64,000 nucleotides of DNA from Lepiota brunneoincarnata (GCA_023014365.1 JAEBUN010000003.1:1674001-1738000), one strand, 5' to 3'; counted from the stretch's first letter, positions 52,151 to 62,539 are shown. Numbers and translations: made by a program. Notes: generated by a model not told the origin, from the letters alone.

Positions 52151-54180
52151 CTAGTTTAAGTCCTCCAAGATAGACTCTGGATCCTGAGTCATTGGGAAAG
52201 CAAGGAAGAGAAGTGATTTGAGCTCCTCAAATTCTTTGTATGTCAGGACTCCCAGAAAGTTGTTGGCAAACTCAAAGAATGCCTCAATGTCTTCAATGGA
52301 GTTGGCCATCCCCATCTCAACAAACACCACATTGTTACCTTCCAAGGCTGTCCTGGTAGCTTGCATTTCTTGGACAAACTGATAAACCACCTGATGGTGG
52401 TGAAACGCTGAAGCCTCATAAGCAACACAGTTCACCTCCAGACTGACCAAGCTGGAGGATACAACACACATGAAAGCGGCCAGATCTAGAAAATAAAGAG
52501 AATAGGAAAAGAGAAAAATAGTGAACAGAGAAACTTATGGTATTCACTGGTCAGTGAAGACATGACCAGGGTGTTCACAATGCCAGCCAAGACTTGTGGA
52601 TGGTCTGTGAAGGTGCAGGGGTAATTATAGAGGTCACAGCTGCAACACTTCTTACCCTTGCCCAGAGGCTCGCACTCCAACTTACAAGCAGTGCAGGAAG
52701 GACACCGAGACCAAGGTGGCACATACTGGAGTAGATGTCAAAACCTTCAGTAAGGAAACACAAGAAAACTCGGAGAACGTACTGAAAGCTGGCTAGCTGC
52801 CAGCAGCCTAGAAAAGTCCTCACAAAAGAGCGGGACTGGGTGGTGGTATCCATGGTCCCAAATAATGGCGGCCTCAGAGTGTCAAACATGAACTTAGGGA
52901 ATGTATTTCTTTGTCCACATGTTGGAACTCTTCTTGGACAAAAGGATGTGTTTTTGATGTGATGGGCTAGCATGAGGAGACTCTTGAGGGATCTCTGGAA
53001 CCACCAGGCTAGGCAAATGAGAAGGGACAGGAGATGGTGAGGCCAGAAGTGAGTCTTAAAAAACAAATGCCAGCTCCTGTGGTACAGGAGATGGCTCCAG
53101 GAGAAGTTCCAGGTCTGGGGAGGGTGAAATCTCCATGGCACTTGCAAGAGACTTGACTGGAGTGCCAGCAAAGTGAGGTGGTGATGGTGTTGGGCACCTA
53201 GGCAAAGCCAGCACATGTTGCCCATCCAGAGAAGAGGACCAGCTAAAGATTTTAAAGAGGTCAGCTTGAGAGACCTCAGGGACCGGAGAACATGATGACA
53301 AGTTAGAATCTGCCAGAAATAAGGGGAGAGGGGGTGGTGTCAATGATTTCACCTTCTGTTTGCCTTTAAGGGCAGCTGGTATACACGCTAAAGCAGAAGT
53401 CAGCGGAAAGAACAAATATATCATGAAAACAACTAAGCTTATGCGTTGAAGTAGCAGAAAAGAGTATGGGGGAAGAAGGCCAGTTTGTCAAAGGGCCTAG
53501 CACCTCCAAACCTGATGCAATACCCAGGGGAGGGAGCACCAGCAAGCCCTCCCCATCCAGGGTACGCAGAGAGATGGTGAGAGGGGGCAGTGACATTGAA
53601 CTGGACAAAGCCTCTGTGGATAATCCACCAGAGGGCCCACCAATGGGGATACCTGATGAGAGTTCTGCGGAAAATCCAGCAGAGCACTCATCGGTTGGAT
53701 TGCACAACAACATGATGGAAATCATGTGTCTTGGCACTGGAGCAGCCAAGGGAGAGGCTGATGGAGGAGTTGGTTCATGGGGCGGAGAGTATGGTGGAGG
53801 AGAGGTCCCCGCCACACCCACCTGATAATTTCCGCAAGCTCCTCGAGCTCCTCGCCCTCCTCTAGCCCTCCTAGTATGTGGTGCTGGTGGTGCCCATTGA
53901 GGCAGGAGGTTGCAATACACTGGTAGGTAAATAGTGAGACCTAAAAGCAGAGAAAACATGAGTGATGACAACAAGAATGGGGGAAAAATGTGACTTATGT
54001 TGTACAATTGAAGGAGAAGACGCATTTCCTGGAGCCATAAGGGCACTCCTTGGTTCAGTGTAGTCTGAAGACAGTGTTAGCAAGACAAGGACAACAGTAA
54101 AACAAATGTTGCTTACTAAAGGAAGAATCTGAATCTTCATCATGACAAGCTCTCTTGTTGCTGTGCATGTTTCTGTCCAT
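52151..54180 (-). pseudogene. Gypsy1 antisense gene 1: spliced Zn2Cys6-type cluster protein, partly decayed
   Basis: Candidate start ATG 54180 (MDRNMHSNKRACHDED). Readable exons: 54180-54117, 54064-54006, 53940-53434, 53387 to about 52779, 52725-52548, 52485-52151; introns 52, 65, 46, 53 and 62 nt, mostly with good GT...AG ends. The middle is Pro/Ser-rich. Exon 5 encodes C-P-S-C-x6-C, eight residues, C-C-S-C-x6-C: exact Zn2Cys6 spacing. The last exon (NCVAYEASAFHHHQVV...) ends at TAG 52151-52153. An in-frame TAA at 53056-53058 and a frame change near 52895 break it, and the phase joining exons 2 and 3 does not lead into the long middle frame, so this model is only partly resolved. Confidence 0.6.
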
Positions 54181-54512
54181 TGTTGCTGTGGGTGGGCATA
54201 GAAGACTGAAAGTTGAGATGAAAATAGACAAGTGAGAAGTGAGAGGGAGAATGAAAGAGAGGAAACAAGACCTTGGGACTTTAAAAAGACCCAATAACAA
54301 GATAAAAAGTTAGGCTATAGCAACAAGAAGTTGATCTATACATTTAAACTCAGTGACATGACATCATTTTGGAATAAGCTTAGCAAAAGTATGCTACTCT
54401 TGAAGCTGGTGAATGTTCTAGAACATAGAGCACATCAGAGAGACTCAGATACTGTGAATTTGAAGGAGATAATGACTGAGGACAGTCAGCAATTGGTTAG
54501 GGGGAGATGATA
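54181..54512 (+). other. Gypsy1 3' internal region with polypurine tract
   Basis: Conserved with 17740-18057. It ends in TTAGGGGGAGATGATA (54497-54512) immediately before the 3' LTR, the expected polypurine tract. It also lies just upstream of the ATG of antisense gene 1 and may hold its promoter; no strong TATA box is seen. Confidence 0.65.
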
Positions 54513-55813
54513 TGCCAATTTCACGCCTATACATGAATTCCATACTCTGGAATGATTCTCTACATAGAATCATTGGCTATATTATTAAAGAACTCTATAG
54601 AGGATTGGTACTATGTCCTGTAGTAGCCAGTTTGACCAAACTGAGGATATTCAAGCCTCGGAAGTGTTCAAACCAGCTCATTATCACTAAGCTTAGTGAA
54701 CCAAGCTATCAGAATGCTCTCCAGAGGGATTCCAGACTCTACATAGCCTATCGAGTATACTCTGGTCGCATCAAGGGACCTTATGAGCAGTTTTCTGATG
54801 AACTCGGATTTGTTGGAACCTAAAGAATGTACATAGCAGCTGTTGCAGGTGTATTACACCCATAGCAAGCCCAATAATGATGACCAGATCATGGAACAGA
54901 ACATCCAACATTCAGGAGGTGACACCTGATGCCCAAAACCCTAGACATATCAAAGACTCATAATTAACAAGTGCTTTGTGGGTCCTGGCACCTCGGCATA
55001 TTGCCTGACTGAGATTAATTACAATGGATCAAGGGATTGTTCATATGCCATACATTCCAATCATAATTGATCTGGAGGCTTAACATGCACACATGGATGC
55101 AGAATAATGCAGATGAGCATGGAACATGTCTGGCTGGATTGCCATTCATCAATCAGAGAAAAACCCATAACCCAGGGCAAGGTAGAAATGCTGCCAAACC
55201 TTCCAAAATATTCTGCAGTACCTGTAACAATTAAGCTTATTGTTTTCTATTTCATATTTACTATCTCTTGTATGTATCTAAACAATATAAATATGGTTGC
55301 ACTTGTTTGTGGAGAAGCAAGAGGTCTCACCCCTGCTTCCACATACAAGTCTGCAAGCTGTGATCAAGAATGGTTTCAGAGGACTATTTAGTGTGCATTG
55401 TTAAGTGTGATTTCTTCGGTCATCAACCAACCCAGAGACAGAGACAGAGAACAGAGTTTAGAGTTTAGAGTTCCAGAGTGCTAGAGACAGAGACAGAGAC
55501 AGAGACAGAGAACAGAGTTCAGAGACCAGAGACCAGAGACTAGAGACCCCATGCTTTGAATTGACAGGGATTGTCCTTTCACTGTTGCACCGTACAGCTA
55601 AGATAACTTCAATGGCTGTTTGTTAACCTCTAAAAACACTATTCTCTTGAATTTTGCTGTCAGAATGCACTCCCAGAACACCCTAAAAGACAAAACTGTT
55701 CATTATCTATCTCATACTACTTGTATTAACTTAAGCTTATCAAATTTCAACTAAGCTTAGTGAGAACAAGCCCTTTATCTATATTAAAACCCATGAATGT
55801 TTCCACCTTTTCA
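54513..55813 (+). repeat. Gypsy1 3' LTR (1,301 bp)
   Basis: TGCCAATTTC...CTTTTCA. TATAAATA at 55286-55293; tandem GAGACA/GAGACC repeat at about 55433-55550, a few units longer than in the 5' LTR; CTAAGCTTAG at 54687-54696 and 55751-55760. A few percent divergence from the 5' LTR by eye, mostly transitions. Confidence 0.88.
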
Positions 55814-56635
55814 GCGGGTGCCCCCATACATACTCCCAACTGCCCAGGTCACACTCACCCTGCAGTTAAAGGCACCTCTACAGCCCTCCCACTGTTGGCT
55901 CACTACCCACAGGATGACAAGGCTGATTGCTACCAGGCCACCCTTGTCATTGCCAATGACATGGGTGGGCATGTGGTTGGTCATGGTGGCCGCAGCCTCA
56001 AACAGGTTGCTAATATCAGTGGTGCTCACCTCTGTGTCTACTCTGTGGCCATGGGTGGTGCCAACGAGCACCATGTCTCTATCAGGGGGACCAAGCAGCA
56101 ACTCAGTGATGCCCTTGTGGTATTAGGTAAGCAGATTGTGTGTAAGCATGTCCATCTTCCCAAGTCAAAGAAGGAGAAAGACAATGGCAGCTTCTGGTCC
56201 TACCTTGGCAGCCCCTGGACCATCTGCTCCTGTAGTGGCCCAGGCTCCTGCTCTGGCCTGCTTGGACCCTGTTGCCTCCGGTCCCACTACCCCTGTCCCA
56301 GACTGGGTGCACCTGGGTGCACAGCCCTCCTCACAGGCCCCTTCTGATGCCCCCACTCCCCCTATGATTTCTACCCCAGCCCATGCTCCATCCACTACTA
56401 TGCATCCAGCTGCATCTATTCCCCACTCCTTACTTGCTTGCCTGCAGTTTCTCAGGCAACCATCATACAGCTTGCCAATGGCTGTCTCTACCCCCTCTGG
56501 TATGTCTACTCCCAGAGTCCCATCAGTCCAGATGGGAAGTGCCACCCCTACCCTGGCTCTGACCCTGATGGAGGTTGATAGCATCCTCTCAACCTGTTAT
56601 AGTGACACCAGTCTTCGTGCTTGAAAGCGCGACTG
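55814..56635 (+). pseudogene. KH-domain-like reading frame followed by a Pro/Ala-rich linker
   Basis: Frame 1 (about 55815-56185) encodes a KH-like fold: VIANDMGGHVVGHGGRSLKQVANISGAHL with a G-x-x-G loop (GHGG), then HHVSIRGTKQQLSDALVVL. After a frameshift near 56185 the second frame (to 56624) is Pro/Ala/Ser-rich. KH domains bind single-stranded RNA or DNA. There is no start of its own: it follows the gypsy1 LTR end directly. It may be the nucleic-acid-binding (gag/ORF1) part of a retroelement or a host fragment. Confidence 0.45.
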
Positions 56636-57148
56636 GTGTTGAGCGTATCGTTAACTTCACCCAAGTCAACAATCACTCGAAGAGACTCTTTGCGAGTTCT
56701 CAAGGTGTTCCTCACTAACTTAGAGAATAAGGCTTAGAAAAGAGGATGACTTAAGAGATCAAGCAAGTTGGTAAATCTCCACCGGATAACCAAGTAAAAA
56801 CTTAAGAGTTTCTCTTGGTTGACTGGAGGTCTTATATATTGTTCAAAGTACTATTAATACATGATCAGAGAAATGAGGAAGAAGCGGAGGAAGTCTGGAT
56901 GAACTATGTTTAACTACTTAAGTATAACTATCTATACATAGTTATCTATTAATAGTTAAGAGTATGAGAAATGGTAACAAATTGAGAAAATATTATGTAA
57001 CAGATCAAAGTGAAAATGGTTACATAATATGAGAACAAAACAAAATAGAAAACAAAAAGATATTCATAATGCTTTAGTATATTACAACTAAAGGCTTTTG
57101 GCATAATAAGTCCAAGTCATAAGTCAAAGTAAGGATGAATCATAACAC
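56636..57148. repeat. Possible solo LTR (about 510 bp, AT-rich)
   Basis: Starts TGTTGAGCG and ends CATAACA/CA, i.e. TGTT...AACA as in many copia LTRs, and is AT-rich unlike its surroundings. No exact TSD: left flank GACTGG, right flank ACCTGG or CAACC. No second copy lies in the window, so the call is tentative. Confidence 0.35.
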
Positions 57149-57602
57149 AACCTGGGGCCAGGGACTAATGCCCACAGCCTACCCAGATTGTCTCGACTTT
57201 GCCCATTCCCTTCTTATGGACAGGCTTGTCATTCAGCTCATGGATGGTCATTGGGCCCACACCACCTAGGATAAAGGAACCAAGTCACTGGGTCATTGAC
57301 TCTTAAGAGGGGGCTGGTGTAAGGGGACTGGCAGGTTTGCCCCCCCTTATGCAAGGTATGTCTAGGGGTCTGTGGTAAAGTGTCTGGGTTTGGCCACCCT
57401 AGCCAATGCCTGATGCCAAACCTGGCCTCATCCTTTGGCCACTCCCATCCCCAAGCCCAATCTCATGTACAATCTATATTGTTGTATGTTGTTTGCACAT
57501 GATATTTCTGGTAGTCTACATAGTGTTTGGTTACCCAGTCTGCGCACAGACTATTGCTGTACTTAAGTAGCACATGTGCTGATTACAATTGGCACTTAAA
57601 TA
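57149..57602. other. 454 bp without recognisable features
   Basis: No coding frame, element end or repeat seen. It ends where the copia RT remnant begins. Confidence 0.4.
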
Positions 57603-58267
57603 TTAAATTGGTTCCAGCCCTCTTACTCCCCTAACAGCTAAGTCAATTCCTGGGCTCATAGGAGTCTTCACAGGATTGCAGTCATCCATACCAAACTGTT
57701 TGAGCATAGAGTCAATATAGTGCAATTGGGAAAGGGAGATGGTGCAGTTGGAGATGTCCTGAGTGATCTGGATATTGAGAAGGAAGGAGGTGAGACCAAG
57801 ATCACAGAGTTTGAAGTGCTTTGACAGCTCAGCTACTGTTCTGTCCATAGCTTGATTGCTCTTGGACACAAGTGTGATGTTTTCAATGAAGATGGGAATA
57901 ATAACATGAATGTCACCCTTACTGTAAATGTACACAGAGTTGTCTGACTTAAGCTTGGTATAGTCCAGAGAGCTGAAGATGTTATGTAGCTTCTTGTTCC
58001 ACTGTCTATTAGCCTGTTTGAGGCCATAGAGCAACTTAGTGAGCTTGCAAACATGGTTAGGACCTCTCTTGTAGTAGCCTTCAGGTTGGCACATGTAGAT
58101 CTCTTCATCCAAGTCCCCATAAGTGAAGGCAGAAGAAATATTGACAGAGCAGAGTGAATAGCCTTCTTTGGCTGCCAAGGCAAGAATGAGGCATAGGAAT
58201 GCAGGATGGTATGTGGGAGCAAAGACTTCAGTGTAGTGAAATCCAGGGTGTTGAGAGTACCCTTTTG
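57603..58267 (-). pseudogene. Copia-type (Ty1/copia) reverse transcriptase remnant
   Basis: Minus strand: AKGYSQHPGFHYTEVFAPTYHP, AAKEGYSLCSVNISSAF, EIYMCQPEGY, KLTKLLYGLKQANRQWNKKL and FKLCDLGLTSFLLNIQI, all copia RT landmarks. The catalytic YVDD position reads FIEN (IPIFIENITLVS), so it is inactive. Truncated on both sides; at 58268 it is interrupted by the 5' end of a LINE B. The open frame extends to 58382 only through LINE sequence. Confidence 0.85.
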
Positions 58268-59411
58268 CATCACTTCTTGATCTGGTACCACCATCAGTAA
58301 CATGCACAGCCACACCCACTTCACTCAATGTCATCTTGTACTGCACACCCCTGTTGTTGGATTCCTCCAGTGGTACTCTCAACCTTACATGTCATCCTTG
58401 GCCTTGCAACAGGCAGCTTGAGGAGGGGCAGATTGTGGCAGATCCCACAGCTCAGGCTGTGGCCCCCCCTCTACCCCCTCCAGCAACCCCTTGGACACCC
58501 TGTCCCTTGGCTCCCCTTAGAGCCCCTAACCCAGCCTCACTGAATACTTCAGCACAGCAGCCAGCATGCATGCCACCTCCCCACTGCATGGGAAGGTGGT
58601 AGACCCTGCAGAGATGCCAAGGCAAGCTTATCCTGTCTCTTGCATCTCTAACTTCTCTGACAAGTCTAGGTCATTGTCTAAACAACCCCATCACCCATCT
58701 GATGAGGGAGGAAGACCTCTCTTTGCCCCCCCTACTGTCTCCCCCCTGAGGGTCAACTTGAATGCTGCCCCCAGCAGTGATAGTCAGGCTGATCACCTTC
58801 AGGTGATTAGGGAGTCATTTAAGCTTGCAGTGGAATACCTTGTAAAGCACACCAAGGTGTTGATGATGGGCCCTTTTTGGGAATGGACATGGAATGCCTT
58901 TGATAGTCTCTTGAGACTCACTGGCCATAGTGGGTTCCTGGATTATGGGTTGAAGTATGAGGGGAAGGATGAGGTGACCCTCTAGGCAGTCCATTATTGA
59001 TGGGATGTGCCCTTTGGGAGGGACATCACAGACATTCTGGAGGTGGTGGGTGGTCTGAGCAGGGTGAAACCTGTGGAGGCCCCCCCCCTCAGGCAAGCAA
59101 TAGCACCTGCCCCCATGGACATGGCCCCTGACATAGGGGCCCTGTCTGCACCCTCTAGGTCCAAGGGTAGGGGAAGGCACCCCCTCCCCTGTGAAGCCAC
59201 TGAGTCCTGTTGGGCAAGGCCCCTCACAAGCTGGCATGTCCTATGCACAGATGGCATTCCTGCCGCTGCCAAAGGTCAACTTATCCACCAAGCCTAGGGG
59301 CACCAAACACTCCTTTGCTCAGGTGGCCACTGCCTCCCCTGTCTCTTGGGAAGGCAACACAAAGGTTGTGGAGGCTATTGCTGCTATGGTGAGGGCCTTC
59401 CCCCACCTCTC

Positions 59412-61154
59412 TTTTTTTTTTTTTTTTATATCAACAATTTATTATGCAAGGGCCTGTTAGCAGTCCACACCAATGAGTATCTACTACATTGGATTAGCTA
59501 AAGAGATGGGGCCAGAGGCCCCATGTGATAAACTATGTATGGCTGCAAAGGGAGGGGGGGAAGGTGACAAAGAGGGAGAAGAGGGTGGTTGGCTCACTCT
59601 GGAGGCAGGAATCCCTTGGGAAGCAGTAAGCTTTGGAGGAAAGGCAAAGGCAGCTGGGTTATCTCAGAGAAACTGAGCTAAGTCAGAGAGCAGCAGGGAA
59701 GTGTTGCACTGAAGGTTGGACTTTGTCCTTGAGAAGTAGGGGCAGTCATAGAGGATGTAGTCCTGGGTCTCCAGGAGTTCACCACATTGGCATTGGACTG
59801 GTTCATCAGGGAAGAACTGCTGGTGGTATTCCCCAATAGGGGCATGGCTGGTAATATAGCAGGGTGAGGTGAGCAGTGAGAGATGGTGGGTCCTTGGTGG
59901 TTAAGATGAGCCAAGTTCCATGGTGTAGGGATGATGGGGCAAGGGGCTTGTTGCTTTTATCAAAGATGGTGAGAAATCAGAAGTCATGGTATTTGGATGA
60001 GGCTGCAAAGTCCTTCTGCCACTCAGCAGATGCAGTAAGAGAAGCCTGAGCCTGCAGGAAGTCCAGTGTGGTTGGAGAAGCTGCAGAAGCAGGGAAGCAT
60101 GCAGATTTGGCCTCATGAGTGACTGAAGCCAAGGCAGGGAGCTGCCTATGTGGAGGGGATAGAGACAAACTTGACTGTCCAGGAGGGAGAAGCTGCCAGC
60201 CAGGGGAATAAGGCCTTAATGACTACCAGAGAGTGAGCCTGTCCAGAGTGGGGAGAGGGATCAAGGATGGTTTTACAAGAAGGAAAAGAAGAAGAGATAA
60301 GGACAGTAATATCTGAAGCATTATCAACAAGAGAGAGAGAAGTACATAAACCAGAGCACAAGGCAAATAAGGCAGCACAGGATTGTTGACCCTGACCAGG
60401 GGAGAGAGATACACTAAAAATAGAGGAAGAAGAGAGGGTGATAGCAACTGAGGCTGATGTGCACAGCCCAGAATTGGGAAGGGGAGAGTGGGTAGAAATG
60501 CAAACTAAGGGAGAGAACTGGGAACAAGAGGAGGAGGAAATGATGGTGTCTACCCTACTGCAAAAGAGCTGAATCTCCACAGGTGTGTGGGACCCAGGAG
60601 GAAGAGAAAGAAAGGAAAATCTATCTGAATACAAGTCAAGCAGGCATTGGCCTGGTCTACCAACAGAAGGGAAAGGAATCAGAGGGTCAGTGGCCTTGGC
60701 AGCCAACCTGTCAAAGTCCTGGAGAGCACCACCAGTCCATCTGTGAATGCCTGGGGCAAGAAAGGGGATGGCCAGTGGGTGCTTGACTGTGGAGGTAGAG
60801 CACTGATCCAGGAGGGAGTGAAGGGCATGAGTGTATTGAAGCCTGCAAATGCGGAAGGCAGCCCTATCACACAGTTTGTGAAGATGAAGGTAGAGGGGGA
60901 TAAGGCCAGCTAGTACATTGACTCCCCCAACAGGAGAGGTCCTAAATGCACCTGTGATCCAGAGGCCAGCCTTGCATTGAGCATGTTGGAGCAGAGAGAG
61001 GAGGCCCCTCACTTGGGCACCATGGAAGAACCATAAGGAAGAGCCATAAGTCATGATAGGGACTACAGTACACAGGAATGATAGAGGAGATGCTTCTGGT
61101 CTGCAGTGAGGCCCCTGGGCAGAGTTGCCAAGCATCCCCATAGCATGCACAGTA
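59412..61154 (-). mobile_element. LINE D, 5'-truncated non-LTR retrotransposon of a third family
   Basis: T-run 59412-59428 followed by the tail ATATCAACAATTTATTATG, then a 3' UTR and ORF2 on the minus strand. Flanked by a perfect 15-bp TSD CTTCCCCCACCTCTC (59397-59411 and 61155-61169) within LINE B ORF1. Confidence 0.93.
59640..61154 (-). pseudogene. LINE D ORF2 remnant: RT end, RNase H-like region, Cys/His motif
   Basis: Minus frame 61154-60146 (about 330 codons): MLGNSAQGP near the start, LWITGAFRTSPVGG, a Ser-rich RNase H-like region ending at SIPST. The next part is in other frames and ends with a Cys/His motif (CQCGELLETQDYILYDC, near 59790). As in LINE B, residues at two RNase H catalytic Asp positions are not Asp (VCISTHS; VLISSSF). 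Frameshifts near 61085 and 60150. Confidence 0.75.
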
Positions 61155-61917
61155 CTTCCCCCACCTCTCCCCTGCAGACATCCTTCATACCATTGGACAA
61201 GGATCTCCAACCCCCTCCACTGCCAGGTCTTGCAAGAGGCCCCACAACACTACCTCTGGCCCCACCAGGCACCAGATTGTCATTCTGTTTGTAGGCCCTT
61301 GGCCCCCAATCAGGGATTTGTCTCAGGTCATTGTAGGAGCTAACTGTGCTCTCTCTATCACAAAGTCCACCCTCAATGTTACATCCACCTCTCTGGCATA
61401 TGATGGCCTTTTGCTCATGACTGATCTGGTCATGTCCACTGCAGATCTGAATGTGATCCAGGACTGGGCCTCCCAGTTCTTCCCATCAGGATCTAAGCCT
61501 ATGGCTATGGTCCCCTCTTCTAAGTCCTTTATGAAAGTATCAGATGTCCCATTTTTTGCCCCTGATGGTTTGGATTACCAGTCAGTGGATTGAGAACATC
61601 ATGTGACAGTCATCACATTATGGCTTCCAGAACCTCCAGGGCCCTCCCCAGGTCAGGAGGAACTCTGACAAATCAGACACTGTAACTGTCTGGTTCAAGA
61701 TTTGGAACTCCCAGACCAGGTCCTCCTCCAAGTCAATGATTGGTCAACTGTTGGCTGTTGGGCCCTGCACTTGCCCAATAAGTGCAGCCTCCCAACAGGT
61801 TGGGACATCACTCTGCCACAGGTGTTGGCAGTGGGGTCACCCAACCTCTGTATGCAGGGCTAAGTTTCCTACCTACCCCATTTGCTCCAAGCCTCACAGT
61901 GAGGAGAACCATCAGTC

Positions 61918-62440
61918 CTGGGCTTTCTGGAACACAATCCAGCAGTGTTTTCATTCCAATCCTGCCCTCCTGAAGGAGTGGGATAACTGGGGAGGGCCTT
62001 TGGGTTATTTCTCCCTCATAGGCTTCGGCCTCAAGAAGTTGACAGTTATTCACCCCCTGCCTTTGGGCAGGATGTAGCGATTTGCAGGGAATTAACCTCT
62101 AATGCCCTATGGGCAGGGACCTGAAGCTCTTAGAGCCTTTGCCTGCAGAGTGTAGGGATTTACAGGAAATTGACCCCTGACCCCCCTCAGGGGGAGGACC
62201 TCTGGGCCCTATCCACCCCTCATCTGCTGTGGCCTGCCTCTTTGGGGTTAGGCCAGTGGACTCTTCACCTATGCACACTTCTTTATGGAGTGTAACCTTT
62301 CAAGCCAGCAGGACTTTCTTCCCTACCTTAGTTGGTAGTTATACCATGTATTAGTTGCTTTGTTGTAGCTAGTGCATGTGGACTGCATTTAGGCACTATG
62401 TTATAAATTGTTGATTTTTTTAAAAAAAAAAAAAAAAAAA
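61918..62440 (+). mobile_element. LINE B copy 11 (B11), 3' end with poly-A
   Basis: Begins in the last ORF2 codons (LGFLE-equivalent), contains the 3' UTR with the hairpin block (about 62150-62200) and ends with an A-run (62422-62440). It sits in the same orientation in B10; the host sequence resumes at 62441 (GATTGGGCCAAG) with about 155 bp of ORF1 missing and no TSD. Confidence 0.85.
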
Positions 62441-62539
62441 GAGAAGGATTGGGCCAAGAAGAGATATCAGGAGGTATGTGGTGATTTTTCCACTCCTCAA
62501 TGTCCCACTAATTCAAAACAGGAGTAATACCCAGGTTTC

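Larger units (their letters stand above)
34045..55813 (+). mobile_element. Gypsy1, large Ty3/gypsy-type LTR retrotransposon (about 13.9 kb without its nested insertion)
   Basis: Two LTRs (34045-35337, 54513-55813) enclose a leader, gag, protease, RT, RNase H and integrase on the plus strand, then a 4.4-kb region that carries spliced genes on the minus strand, then a polypurine tract. Gypsy2 copy 2 is inserted at 40474-48312. The order protease-RT-RNase H-integrase makes it gypsy-like rather than copia-like. No TSD is seen at the outer ends. Pol carries several nonsense codons, so this copy is not autonomous. Confidence 0.88.
59397..61169. repeat. 15-bp target-site duplication flanking LINE D
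   Basis: CTTCCCCCACCTCTC at 59397-59411 and 61155-61169; excision restores ORF1 at RAFPHLS/PADILHT. Confidence 0.95.
58336..61917 (+). pseudogene. LINE B10 ORF1, broken and interrupted
   Basis: Pieces: 58336-58602 and 58566-58985 (N-terminal region, VEYLVKHTKVLMMGPFWEWTWNAFDSLL), 59007-59411 (RSKGRGRH; SFAQVATASPVSWEGNTKVV), then after LINE D 61170-61593 (VILFVGPWPPIRDLSQVIVGAN, NVIQDWASQFFPSG) and 61736-61917 with the canonical knuckle CHRCWQWGHPTSVC. Several shifts, a TAG near 58984 and a TGA at 61591-61593. About 155 bp of the knuckle region are missing where B11 is inserted. Confidence 0.78.

Noticed and set aside
53466..53825. Plus-strand frame of 119 codons in the gypsy1 3' region
   Set aside because: It opposes the long middle exon of antisense gene 1. 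The minus strand has matching splice sites, a branch-point motif and continuation into the Cys cluster; the plus frame has none. Not fully excluded.
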